The notes under the pieces: generated by a model
Told to the model about the DNA's origin: nothing
The model's input: the letters and a program-made list of their open reading frames with translations, nothing else
The model's database searches: none
Shown: one piece after another, positions 54,938 through 63,041 of the stretch
Layout of the letters: every line of letters starts with the position of its first letter
Numbering within the stretch: position 1 is the stretch's first letter
From: Cupriavidus necator
Lineage (GTDB): Bacteria; Pseudomonadota; Gammaproteobacteria; Burkholderiales; Burkholderiaceae
Assembly (NCBI RefSeq): GCF_013141915.1
Contig: NZ_SROX01000002.1
Location: 248,001 to 312,000 of the forward strand
Length of the DNA stretch: 64,000 bases
Reading direction: 5' to 3'
Made by a program: the position numbers and the translations under genes

Positions 54938-57871
54938 GTAGGGACAGGTCATTGCTGACCCATCCCCCCCTAAGAAGCGTACGTGCGAGTTTCCCCGCAT
55001 ACGGCTCAAGCCTTTCAAAGTACGTTTTATTGTACCGGTTTCACTACGGGTCTGCCGTGGTGGTGCACTTGCTTGTGGCAATCAGGGTGTAGCAGCACAC
55101 GATTCCCTAGAGCGTCCGAGCCTCCATATGTACGGTACTCGATGTGATGGTCTTCCCATCCTGTCTCTTTGGTGATCTTGCACTCACACACCGCACACAA
55201 GCCCCGCTGGGAAATGTAGAGCTTAATCCACTGTTTTCGGTGCGACATGTTGTTTAACATCCGCTCCTGACGCAGCGTTTCGCCGTATCTTTCCTGCGCT
55301 GGGTCGAAGGGGTGATAGTCCCCTCGAACCTTCTTGTGCCTTTGGATAGGCGTACCCGCAAGGGAATAAAGCCCCACCCATCGGCTATTGCCGCCGTCAT
55401 CCACGATCGTGGTTCCAAACACCCAACTCCGATCCCCGACTGGCGCGTAGTACTTCTTCCGCACCCAATCGGTGGTCTTCTGTGGATGTCGCCGTTTCGC
55501 CCACCGCCATAGAGCCTTAGATACTGCGTACTCCAAGCGGTTGAACGTGGCCTTCGCAACCACCGGGCTGTGATACTGCGCCCAGCCCCTTAGCATCGGG
55601 TTCAGCAAGTTGATGATGTTCACTTGCTTCGCCGTCTTGTTGGCACTGATGACTCCTTTCACCTTGCGATAGAACGTTTGCACATTCTTCTTGCTCGGCT
55701 TAATGAGCAGCGTTCCCGAATATTTCCGGAAATTCCACCCGAGGAAGTCAAAGCCGTCAGCGATATTGACGATCCGCGTTTTCTCCGTCGATAGCGTCAG
55801 CCCCCGTACTGCCAGGAACTGTTCCACCCACGGCTTCACTTCGCCGTCTAGGATCTCCGGCGTACTGCCAGTGATCACGAAGTCGTCCGCATAGCGCACC
55901 ACATTCACTTTCAGCTTCTTCGTGTTGACCACGCCCAGTTTAGTCTCGAGAGACTTAACCAGTTGTCGTTCCAACCCGTTCAGCGCAACGTTTGCCAGAG
56001 TGGGGGAAATGATGCCCCCCTGCGGTGTTCCGGCTTCGGTCGCCTGAAACTGGCCTTGAAATACCACGCCAGCTTTCAACCACTTCCGAAGGATTGCCTT
56101 GTCCATAGGGACATTGCTCTCCAGCCAGTCGTGACTGATATGGTCAAAGCAGCCTTTGATGTCCGCTTCCAATATCCATTGGGCCGAAGCCTTTCTGGAC
56201 AGGTTTAGGAAAAGCTGAGACATGGCGTCCGCGGTCGAGCGGTTGATCCGAAACCCATAGGAGTTCGGATCGCTCGTCCCTTCGGACACCGGCTCTAGTG
56301 CCAGCAAATACAACGCTTGCATGGCTCTGTCCAACATGGTCGGAATGCCCAAAGGGCGCTCCTTCCCATTGGCCTTGGGGATGAAAACCCTCCGTAGTGG
56401 TAAAGGTCTATATCCCCGGCGCTTCAACCGCCCGATGGCTTCCCATCGGGTTTCAGGCGAGTCCCATTTTTCGCGATCGACGCCTGCCGTTCGCTTACCT
56501 TGGTTCTCCGTCACTCGCTTCACTGCCGATGCTTTGGCAGAAAACGAGCGGGTCAGAGACCGTTGCAAAGCTTTCACCCTGCGCCAATCCCCTTCCTGTG
56601 TCGCCTTCGCAATTCGAATCTGCATCTCTCGGACGTTCCGCTCCACGCGGTGCCAATCAATGGCACCCCAGGTTTGCGGCCCGCCGGAGAGCGCAGATTC
56701 ATCCTTACGGATCAATGCTTCCATGCTGCTCTCCTATCTTGAGGACCTTCCCCAACATCAAGAGACAGCACGCCCCTTGAGGGACGTGTTGCCCCTCAAG
56801 GGAAGAAAATTTAAACAAGCGAGATCAGTCAGCCGTCCTGCGACGATTGACCAGTTGGAAGTCTGCCCGCTTTCGCGTGGGATGATGTTTCAATCCCTAT
56901 CCGAGCCATTACAGCCCGGCATTCGCTTTCTCCAACCTCCCATACCCGCACAGCCAACAGCGTTCCTTGCGGTTCGCCTGCCTGAGCCAAACTGCGCTCC
57001 GGCAGCCATACGGGCTTACCACGTTCCCTGCGCATTACACGACTGGGTTAGGGCCTGCCTTTCCGCCGGCGGTTGTATGGCGACGTGTTCCGGCGTACCA
57101 GCGGAACAACCAACCGCACACCTTTTGGTTGATGCCTATCAGCAGCTTTGGCACCTCAATACTGACGACGTTTACCAGCAGTTCACATACGTTACCCATG
57201 CCAGCCAGCCTAGCTCCTCAACCCCAATTGCTGCTCGGAGTCTCTGCCGTCCAGTCTCACGACCAGGCGACGCCCTTGCGGGGGAAACATTGTCAGGAGA
57301 GCTTCACACCCCACCGTTACCAGTGACGCATGTCCCCTTAGGCTACTGCTAGTCGCATAGCAGGTTCTCTATCGAAACACCCTCACGGACACATTCGACC
57401 GAACCATAACGCGCAGAGCTTGCGCTCCGGGACCTCACTTCCTACTTCATGTGCTCCCATATTGGCGAGCGCTTGACGGTGGCCAGGCTCTTACGAGCGC
57501 AGACCTCCGTCCCAAGGAATGCAGCGCCGACCCTACTGGGTCGGTTTAAATGCCGTGCGACGATTTAGCAACAGAGCTGACGTTGCGAAGCCGCCCGCAC
57601 CTCCGTAGAGGTACGTTTACAGAGAACTCGCCCAAAGGCGAGCGTCCCCGCCCTTGGGCAATGGCTGGAAATTCATCCAGCAGATAGCAAGCCGTGGGGC
57701 GCCAATACTCCGGCTCCCGCAGCACATTGGACTCCCCTAGCTGTTAGGCTAGGTTCGTCAAAGCAAGAGATGGTTGGGATTGGACGGTCTGGCCGAAGCC
57801 TTTCCTTGTCCCAACAAGAGGTCGATGCTCCTTACGTTGGAGCTGCCCGGACACGATAGTGCGTGTCGCAC
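54938..57871 (-). mobile_element. Group II intron with reverse transcriptase/maturase, inserted in the erpA leader
   Basis: On the minus strand the intron begins GTGCGAC (57871) and ends ...GTCCCTAC (54938), 2934 bp. Domain V reads GAGCCGTATGCGGGGAAACT then CGCACGTACGCTTC (54966-55010 region), followed by a domain VI hairpin closed by GGTCA-GCAA-TGACC. EBS1 GGUACG (complement of 57094-57099) lies in the loop of a GTTCCG/CGGAAC hairpin and pairs with IBS1 CGUAUC (57872-57877). EBS2 GUAUU (57158-57162) pairs with IBS2 AAUAC (57881-57885). TTTCGATAGAGAACC near 57370 resembles domain I of Ll.LtrB. The 5' RNA part (~1.15 kb before the ORF) is long. Boundaries good to a few bases. Confidence 0.88.
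55027..56724 (-). CDS. ltrA: Group II intron reverse transcriptase/maturase with HNH endonuclease
   Basis: 565 residues in intron domain IV; GGAGA precedes the ATG. Reverse transcriptase blocks run from ~105 to 330, with the catalytic YADD at 278-281 and TPQGGIISPTLANVALNGLE before it. The maturase X domain follows (LNPMLRGWAQYHSPVVAKAT), then a DNA-binding region, and the last ~60 residues are an HNH nuclease (CAVC, GWEDHHIEYR, HPDCHKQVHHH). All modules look intact, so the element is probably capable of splicing and retrohoming. The codon use is less GC-rich than the neighbours, in line with horizontal origin. Confidence 0.95.
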   Translation of the reverse strand: MEALIRKDESALSGGPQTWGAIDWHRVERNVREMQIRIAKATQEGDWRRVKALQRSLTRSFSAKASAVKRVTENQGKRTAGVDREKWDSPETRWEAIGRLKRRGYRPLPLRRVFIPKANGKERPLGIPTMLDRAMQALYLLALEPVSEGTSDPNSYGFRINRSTADAMSQLFLNLSRKASAQWILEADIKGCFDHISHDWLESNVPMDKAILRKWLKAGVVFQGQFQATEAGTPQGGIISPTLANVALNGLERQLVKSLETKLGVVNTKKLKVNVVRYADDFVITGSTPEILDGEVKPWVEQFLAVRGLTLSTEKTRIVNIADGFDFLGWNFRKYSGTLLIKPSKKNVQTFYRKVKGVISANKTAKQVNIINLLNPMLRGWAQYHSPVVAKATFNRLEYAVSKALWRWAKRRHPQKTTDWVRKKYYAPVGDRSWVFGTTIVDDGGNSRWVGLYSLAGTPIQRHKKVRGDYHPFDPAQERYGETLRQERMLNNMSHRKQWIKLYISQRGLCAVCECKITKETGWEDHHIEYRTYGGSDALGNRVLLHPDCHKQVHHHGRPVVKPVQ

Positions 57872-57882
57872 GATACGCCTGT

Positions 57883-57888
57883 ATTCTA
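57883..57888 (-). promoter_or_regulatory. TAGAAT -10-like element directly upstream of the intron
   Basis: The minus strand reads GCGCTTAGAATACAGG, between the bactofilin gene and the intron. It may be the original erpA promoter, but no convincing -35 is present. It overlaps IBS2, so transcripts starting from it would lack part of the 5' exon. Confidence 0.35.
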
Positions 57889-57953
57889 AGCGCTACTGGA
57901 AAATCGTGCCGAAACCTTGTGTTTTCAAGGGGTTCAGGGCACCGAAGTCGCCG

Positions 57954-58442
57954 CTAGGCGGCCTTTTCAGTGGGACTGGCATCGGCAACGGGAGTTTCGC
58001 CTGCGGTGGCGGCGTCGTTGTCGGCCGCGTCGGTCACTTCGAGCGCGGGCGCGGCCCCGACCGGGTTCGGCAACGCCTTGACCTCGCCCTGCATCATCGG
58101 CATCAGGCGGCCCTCGACCAGCGCGCCTTGGTGCATTTCAAGCGCGGCATAGCGCACGTCGCCCAGCACCCGTGCCTGCGGCTGCAACTCCAGCAGGTCG
58201 GCGGCCTGAACCGGGCCCTTGACGGTGCCGTTCAGCACCAGGTGGCCGACGCTGATTTCGCCCTCGACCACGCCCTTCTCGCTGACCACCAGCATGCTGG
58301 GCTTGCCCGGCGCCGCGGTGACGTTGCCGCGCACGCGTCCGTCCAGGCGCAGGCCGCCGGCAAACACCATGTCGCCGTCGATGGCGGTGTCTTCCCCAAT
58401 CAGCGTATCGATCGAAAGGCCCTTCTTCTTGGAAAACAGCAT
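57954..58442 (-). CDS. Bactofilin-family cytoskeletal protein
   Basis: 162 residues from the ATG at 58442 with GAGGAG 8 bases upstream; a longer frame is not supported. The bactofilin (DUF583) beta-helix core includes IDTLIGEDTAIDGDMVFAGG, LRLDGRVRGNVTA and VVEGEISVGHLVLNGTVKGP. The C-terminal ~40 residues are Ala/Asp/Thr-rich. Bactofilins polymerise without nucleotides and organise cell-wall enzymes. In gene order it stands between rpsI and erpA; the intron lies 82 bp downstream. Confidence 0.9.
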   Translation of the reverse strand: MLFSKKKGLSIDTLIGEDTAIDGDMVFAGGLRLDGRVRGNVTAAPGKPSMLVVSEKGVVEGEISVGHLVLNGTVKGPVQAADLLELQPQARVLGDVRYAALEMHQGALVEGRLMPMMQGEVKALPNPVGAAPALEVTDAADNDAATAGETPVADASPTEKAA

Positions 58443-58623
58443 GACTCTCACTCCTCTCTCGTTCGTGCCTGGCAGGCCGCCCCGTGGCGCAACCTGCCCG
58501 CAAGCCGGACTTGCCGTTAGCGGCAGGGCGTGATTGTAGCCGCGCGCAGCCGGATACCCCACAAAAGTATGGCGGCCTGCCAGCTATGACGGCAGCAACC
58601 CCCAGTTTCGTAGTGCACAAACG

Positions 58624-58656
58624 AAAAAAAAACCGCACGGCCAGCGTGCGGTTTCT
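58624..58656 (-). terminator. Intrinsic terminator after rpsI
   Basis: On the minus strand AACCGCACG-CTGGC-CGTGCGGTT is followed by a run of at least seven T, 47 bases after the rpsI stop. Textbook rho-independent terminator for the rplM-rpsI operon. Confidence 0.93.
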
Positions 58657-58699
58657 TTGGTCTCGCGGGCTCCGGCCGGACCGGACCCGCGATAACGCA

Positions 58700-59092
58700 T
58701 CAGCGCTTCGAGAACTGCTTGCGACGACGCGCCTTATGGAAGCCGACCTTCTTACGCTCGACTTCACGTGCATCGCGCGTGACGTAGCCAGCCTTCGACA
58801 GGGCCGACTTCAGGGTCGCATCGTAGTCGATCAGGGCGCGGGTGATGCCGTGGCGCACAGCGCCGGCCTGGCCCGTTTCACCACCGCCGGTCACGTTGAC
58901 CTTGATGTCGAACGTTTCGCCGTGGGCGGTCAGTTCCAGGGGCTGGCGCACGATCATCAGCGAGGTTTCGCGAGCGAAATACTCTTTGATGGGCTTGCCG
59001 TTGACGACGATGTCGCCCTTGCCCGACTTGATGAAGACACGAGCCACAGCGCTCTTGCGGCGGCCAGTACCGTAATTCCAGTTACCGATCAT
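58700..59092 (-). CDS. rpsI: 30S ribosomal protein S9
   Basis: 130 residues. [20 protein letters not shown] is the S9 signature, and the C-terminus ends in the basic tail RRKQFSKR that reaches the P-site tRNA. Cotranscribed with rplM 12 bp upstream, the universal L13-S9 pair, and followed by a strong terminator. Confidence 0.98.
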   Translation of the reverse strand: MIGNWNYGTGRRKSAVARVFIKSGKGDIVVNGKPIKEYFARETSLMIVRQPLELTAHGETFDIKVNVTGGGETGQAGAVRHGITRALIDYDATLKSALSKAGYVTRDAREVERKKVGFHKARRRKQFSKR

Positions 59093-59104
59093 GGATTGGC
59101 CTCC

Positions 59105-59533
59105 TTAGATTTCCAGCGCCTTGGGCTGCTGCGCTTCGTGCGGATGCTCGGCTTCGGCGTACACCTTCAGCTTCTTGATCATCGCGTAGCCCAGCGGACC
59201 CTTCGGCAGCATGCCCTTGACAGCCTTTTCCAGGGCACGGCCCGGGAAACGCTGCTGCATCTTGCCGAACGTCGTTTCGTAGATACCGCCCGGGTAACCC
59301 GAATGGCGATAGTACTTCTTGTCCGTTTCCTTGGTACCCGTGACACGCAGCTTGGCTGCATTGACGATGATGATGTAATCACCCGTGTCGACGTGCGGAG
59401 TGAATTCCGGCTTGTGCTTGCCGCGCAGACGGCGTGCCACTTCGCTGGCGACACGGCCGAGGACTTTGTCCGTCGCGTCAATCACGTACCAGTCGCGCTT
59501 TACCTCATGAGGCTTGGCGGAAAAGGTCTTCAT
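59105..59533 (-). CDS. rplM: 50S ribosomal protein L13
   Basis: 142 residues. [40 protein letters not shown] and [20 protein letters not shown] are L13 signatures. First gene of the rplM-rpsI operon, with its promoter about 140 bp upstream (59672-59701). Confidence 0.98.
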   Translation of the reverse strand: MKTFSAKPHEVKRDWYVIDATDKVLGRVASEVARRLRGKHKPEFTPHVDTGDYIIIVNAAKLRVTGTKETDKKYYRHSGYPGGIYETTFGKMQQRFPGRALEKAVKGMLPKGPLGYAMIKKLKVYAEAEHPHEAQQPKALEI

Positions 59534-59671
59534 GATTTTTCCTGACTATTGGTTCGTGCCCGTAATCCGACTCGCGAAGGCTTGTGCTCGCCCCTGCAAG
59601 TCTTGTGGCTGCCCCATGAAGGGTGGCCGGCCCTGCTTTCTTCTCCCGCGGGCATGACGGAAAAGCCTTCG

Positions 59672-59701
59672 ATTATACTGGCGGCCGTGGTGACCACACA
59701 A
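59672..59701 (-). promoter_or_regulatory. Promoter of the rplM-rpsI operon
   Basis: On the minus strand TTGTGT (59701-59696), 18-bp spacer, TATAAT (59677-59672). The -10 is a perfect match. Start would be near 59665, giving a leader of about 130 nt before rplM, long enough for L13 feedback control. Confidence 0.65.
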
Positions 59702-59800
59702 GCAAAGACTGAAGTATTCGTCAAGATCGCGGCCGGCGTGCGGCGCTCCGGGGCCGTCCGATGCACTTGGGCAGACGGGGCTGCGCGGTCCGTTGGGGCG

Positions 59801-59961
59801 AAAAAAAACCCAAGCGGTTGAGCTTGGGTTTGAATCCACCAAAGGAGGAGGGTGGAGGAGACACTTGGAGATCGACGGAGGGACCGGCGAACGGTGCGGA
59901 GGGCTTGGCCGGGTGGCTTCGCTTTCGCACTCTGGCGCGCTGTCAGTGCCGTCGTTCAATG
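59801..59961 (-). ncRNA. Candidate small RNA with anti-Shine-Dalgarno loops
   Basis: A stand-alone unit of about 160 nt upstream of rplM with its own promoter and intrinsic terminator (AAACCCAAGC / GCTTGGGTTT stem, 6-nt loop, 59806-59831, then U6). The RNA contains CCUCC several times: in a hairpin loop CUCCUCCUUU (59841-59850) closed by UCCACC/GGUGGA, next to it at 59854-59858, and as CCCUCC at 59878-59883 and 59898-59903. Other stems: GCACU/AGUGC near the 5' end and CGACGG/CCGUCG. No convincing ORF lies inside. An attenuated rplM leader is the main alternative, but rplM has its own promoter downstream. Confidence 0.6.
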
Positions 59962-59967
59962 ATTGGA

Positions 59968-59995
59968 ATTATACCTAGGGTTTGCCCGTATGCAA
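59968..59995 (-). promoter_or_regulatory. Promoter of the candidate small RNA
   Basis: On the minus strand TTGCAT (59995-59990), 16-bp spacer, TATAAT (59973-59968). Start predicted near 59961. The 265 bp from here to the OsmC gene (59996-60260) is AT-richer with short inverted repeats (CGAAATCAGATTTCG near 60011), but holds no gene. Confidence 0.6.
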
Positions 59996-60260
59996 GAGGA
60001 ATTTGCACTGCGAAATCAGATTTCGTATCACGAAATGCAGGCCACCCTGGGGAAATTCGCAATTTTACGTTAAAAATCAAACACTTAAGTACAAACTTGG
60101 CATGTCCGCGAACCGACATACTAGAGGAAACCCTCAGGTTTTATAAGGTTGTCGGCATCGAGACCCTGGACTTGACGATGCCATATACTGGGAAATGCAA
60201 GATTCGTGATCACGCGTTTGTGATCGCGAACCTACAATACCAAGGACAGGAACGAACAAA

Positions 60261-60683
60261 ATGGAATGCAAAGTAACATGGATGGGTGCCGAGGGCATGA
60301 GCTTCGTCGCCCAGACCGGCAGCGGCCACATCGTTGCCATGGACGGCGCCCCCGAGGGTGGTGGCCACAACCTGGCGCCGCGGCCCATGGAGATGGTGCT
60401 GCTCGGCACCGGCGGCTGCACCGCCTATGACGTGGTGCTGATCCTCAAGCGCGGTCGCCAGGACGTCACCGGCTGCAGCGTGGACCTGCAAGCCGAGCGC
60501 GCCGGCGAAGACCCCAAGGTGTTCACCCGCATCAACTTCCATTTTGTGGTGACCGGCAAGAATCTCAACCCCACCACGGTCGAGCGCGCGATCAAGCTGT
60601 CGCACGAGAAGTACTGCTCGGCGTCGATCATGCTGGCCAAGACAGCCGAGATCACGCACACGCTGGAAATCGTCGAAGGCTGA
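60261..60683 (+). CDS. OsmC/YhfA-family protein
   Basis: 140 residues; AGGA lies 9 bases before the ATG. OsmC fold with a cysteine in GTGGCTAYDVVLILKRG and a second in LSHEKYCSASIMLAKTAEIT, the peroxidatic/resolving Cys arrangement of the OsmC superfamily; the overall pattern (RPMEMVLLGTGGC) is that of the YhfA branch. Thiol-dependent peroxide reduction is known for OsmC/Ohr; for YhfA-like members it is unproven. It stands alone between the small-RNA locus and rnpB. Confidence 0.88.
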   Translation: MECKVTWMGAEGMSFVAQTGSGHIVAMDGAPEGGGHNLAPRPMEMVLLGTGGCTAYDVVLILKRGRQDVTGCSVDLQAERAGEDPKVFTRINFHFVVTGKNLNPTTVERAIKLSHEKYCSASIMLAKTAEITHTLEIVEG

Positions 60684-60742
60684 CAAGCCAGATGGCGGAT
60701 TGCAGACCCGGACTGCCGCGCGGGCGCCGGGTCATGCGGAAG

Positions 60743-61097
60743 ACTGAAGCAAAGCAGGCCGATAAGCCGGATTCTGTGCACACCGCCCGCCTTGCGGCCT
60801 GCGGCGCGTGACAACCATTCCTCTAGGCCGGCTGTTACCAGCCGGCTCCAGCTCCCTACCCGCAGACTCAGCGGGCCGCTTCATCGCCTGCCTATTTGGG
60901 ATTGCTCCAGGTGGAGGTTACCGCGTTTCACCCTTGCCGCCGGGCGAACCCGGCGGCAAGACTCGTCTCTGTGGCCCTATTCCGCACGTTGCCGTGGATG
61001 GCTGTTAGCCAACACCCTGCCCTGTGGAGTCCGGACTTTCCTCCCCCTGCACCTTGCGGTGCAGGCAGCGGTTGCCTGGCCTGCTTTGCGGGCCGCA
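60743..61097 (-). ncRNA. rnpB: RNase P RNA (class A)
   Basis: Catalytic RNA of RNase P, transcribed on the minus strand. Universal blocks are present: GAGGAAAGTCCGGACTCC (61026-61043), AGAGGAATGG, and ACAGAATCCGGCTTATCGG near the 3' end (60759-60777). The ends are set by helix P1: GCAAAGCAGGCC (61089-61078) pairs with GGCCTGCTTTGC (60760-60749). It processes tRNA 5' ends with RnpA. Exact 5' and 3' ends are uncertain by a few bases. Confidence 0.95.
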
Positions 61098-61110
61098 GTC
61101 TAACACCGAT

Positions 61111-61950
61111 TCAATCGGGTTGCCGGCGTAAATCCCGCATGCGTCCGGGCCGGAACACGGTGGTATCGGCATAGAAATCGGGTGAGGCGTTGCCATCACA
61201 CCATCCCGGGATTCCCATGACGGGCAGCGGCGCGAAACAACGGCCGCCACGCAGCGTGCCGGCTGCGGTCGCTTCTTGCAGCGACAACGCTACGGTCTTG
61301 TCCAGCGCGCCGCCGGTCACCAGCGGCAGCGTCCAGGCATGCGCGGTCACGGCCTTGTATGGCTGCACCAGCTTTTCCAGCAGTGCATGGCCGAATGGCA
61401 CGACTTTGCACGCGGTGCCCCATGTGGAGCGCTGCGCAACAAACAGCTGCTGCCAGGCAAACCCCCGCAGCGCTTCGGCAAATTCTTCGCCCTCGCTCAG
61501 GAACAGCACCGCGTTTTCATCGAACAGCGTGGCCGCATCGCGTACGCCGCCGCGCCCGGTCCGCACGCCTTCGCGCGCGATCACGGCGGCCTGGATCTGG
61601 TTGAGCACGCGCTTGGCTTGCGGGAAATGCAGCCAGACCAGCGCGTTGAAGAAGTCGTGGAGATTGTTGCGGGTCGGGACTTCGCCGGTGGCGTCGATAT
61701 GCGCTTCATAAGCGCGGCCTTCGGGCAAGGCCTGCTGCGGGACAAAGCGCAGCGGCAGGCCGCGCGCGTTGCGCAAGCCCAGCGCGTCCGATTCAGCATC
61801 CAGCAGTGCGCACAGGTCGGCGCCGCCCTGCACTGCCGCCGCCAGCGCTGCGCCGCGCGTGGCAAAGGGCTGGAACCATGGCCGGGACCAGTCGATCCCG
61901 GCCAGCGCAGCGGCGAACGATGCGCCCGCCGCGGCTGCTCCGGCTGGCAA
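61111..61950 (-). CDS. DUF3025-like protein of unknown function
   Basis: 279 residues. No signal peptide or membrane helix. Features such as EVPTRNNLHDFFNALVWLHF, DENAVLFLSEGEEFAEALRG, VPFGHALLEKLVQPYKAVTA and PVMGIPGWCDGN fit the DUF3025 family found in beta- and gammaproteobacteria. The start is taken as the TTG at 61950, 11 bp after the pyrC stop, with no clear ribosome binding site; no in-frame ATG lies before the conserved core, so coupling to pyrC translation is likely. Confidence 0.8.
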   Translation of the reverse strand: MPAGAAAAGASFAAALAGIDWSRPWFQPFATRGAALAAAVQGGADLCALLDAESDALGLRNARGLPLRFVPQQALPEGRAYEAHIDATGEVPTRNNLHDFFNALVWLHFPQAKRVLNQIQAAVIAREGVRTGRGGVRDAATLFDENAVLFLSEGEEFAEALRGFAWQQLFVAQRSTWGTACKVVPFGHALLEKLVQPYKAVTAHAWTLPLVTGGALDKTVALSLQEATAAGTLRGGRCFAPLPVMGIPGWCDGNASPDFYADTTVFRPGRMRDLRRQPD

Positions 61951-61961
61951 CGCCGCAGCGC

Positions 61962-62996
61962 TCAGCGCGCCTTCCAGCGCAGCGTCTCGCCGCCGCGCAG
62001 CGGCACCAGCGTGGTGTCGCCGTAGGGCAGTTCCGCCGGCAGTTCCCAGTCTTCCCGCTCTAGCGTCAGGGTGCCGGTGTTGCGCGGCAGGCCGTAGAAA
62101 GCGGGTCCATTGAAGCTGGCGAAAGCTTCCAGCTTGTCCAGCGCACCTGCGGCGTCGAAGGCCTCGGCATACAGCTCCATCGCATGCAGCGCGGTATAGC
62201 AGCCGGCGCAGCCGCAGGCGTGTTCCTTCAGGCCGCGCGCGTGCGGGGCGCTGTCCGTACCCAGGAAGAAGCGTTCGCTGCCCGAGGTGGCGGCCGCCAC
62301 CAGCGCCTCGCGGTGGGTCTCGCGCTTGAGCACCGGCAGGCAGTAGTAGTGCGGGCGGATGCCGCCGGTAAAGATCGCGTTGCGGTTGTAGAGCAGGTGG
62401 TGCGCGGTGATGGTGGCGCCGACCGGGCCGCTCGCATCGCGCACGTACTGCGCCGCATCCTTGGTGGTGATGTGCTCGAACACCACCTTCAGTTCGGGCA
62501 TGTCGCGACGCAGCGGCGCCATCACGCGCTCGATGAAGACCGCCTCGCGATCAAAGATGTCGATGGCGGGATCGGTCACTTCGCCGTGCACCAGCAGCGG
62601 CAAGCCGGCGCGCTGCATGGCTTCCAGCGCGGGGTAGCAACGGCGGATATCGGTCACGCCGGCATCGCTGTTGGTGGTGGCGCCCGCCGGATACAGCTTG
62701 ACGCCGTGGACGAAGCCGCTGGCCTTGGCCGCGGCGATCTCTTCGGCGCTGGTGTTGTCGGTCAGGTACAGCGTCATCAGCGGCTCGAACTGCATGCCGG
62801 CCGGCAGCGCCGCCAGGATGCGGGCGCGATAGGCCTGCGCCTGCGCCACCGTGGTCACCGGCGGCTTCAGGTTGGGCATGATGATGGCGCGGGCGAACTG
62901 GCGTGCGGTGTCGGGCAGCACGGCGGCCAGCGCCGCGCCGTCGCGCAGGTGCAGGTGCCAGTCGTCCGGGCGGGTGATGGTGAGCTTCTGGGTCAT
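61962..62996 (-). CDS. pyrC: Dihydroorotase (class II)
   Basis: 344 residues from the ATG at 62996. Zinc ligands: DWHLHLRDG (HxH), the carboxylated Lys in [21 protein letters not shown] and FEHITTKDA, and the catalytic Asp in GTDSAPH. Length fits class II (E. coli PyrC-like). It closes carbamoyl-aspartate to dihydroorotate in pyrimidine synthesis. The DUF3025-like gene follows immediately. Confidence 0.96.
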   Translation of the reverse strand: MTQKLTITRPDDWHLHLRDGAALAAVLPDTARQFARAIIMPNLKPPVTTVAQAQAYRARILAALPAGMQFEPLMTLYLTDNTSAEEIAAAKASGFVHGVKLYPAGATTNSDAGVTDIRRCYPALEAMQRAGLPLLVHGEVTDPAIDIFDREAVFIERVMAPLRRDMPELKVVFEHITTKDAAQYVRDASGPVGATITAHHLLYNRNAIFTGGIRPHYYCLPVLKRETHREALVAAATSGSERFFLGTDSAPHARGLKEHACGCAGCYTALHAMELYAEAFDAAGALDKLEAFASFNGPAFYGLPRNTGTLTLEREDWELPAELPYGDTTLVPLRGGETLRWKAR

Positions 62997-63041
62997 GGCT
63001 AGCTTGGGCCGGCCGCGCACGGCGGCTGGCGTTCGTCGAAA

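Noticed and set aside
57297..57320. GTGTGAAG as an alternative 5' end of the group II intron
   Set aside because: It would exclude conserved domain I sequence upstream and lacks an adjacent exon sequence matching EBS1, whereas the 57871 end has both IBS1 and IBS2.
56321..57352. 343-codon frame on the plus strand within the intron
   Set aside because: It runs opposite the maturase start and ribozyme domains I-III, and its residue pattern has no domain; the intron RNA explains the sequence.
59820..59840. T-loop-like GGTTTGAATCC suggesting a tRNA
   Set aside because: No acceptor, D-arm or anticodon stem can be formed around it; it belongs to the terminator flank of the small-RNA candidate.
59546..59959. 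137-codon minus-strand frame covering the small-RNA locus
   Set aside because: It runs through a perfect terminator hairpin and the rplM promoter, and its Pro/Ser-rich product has no features.
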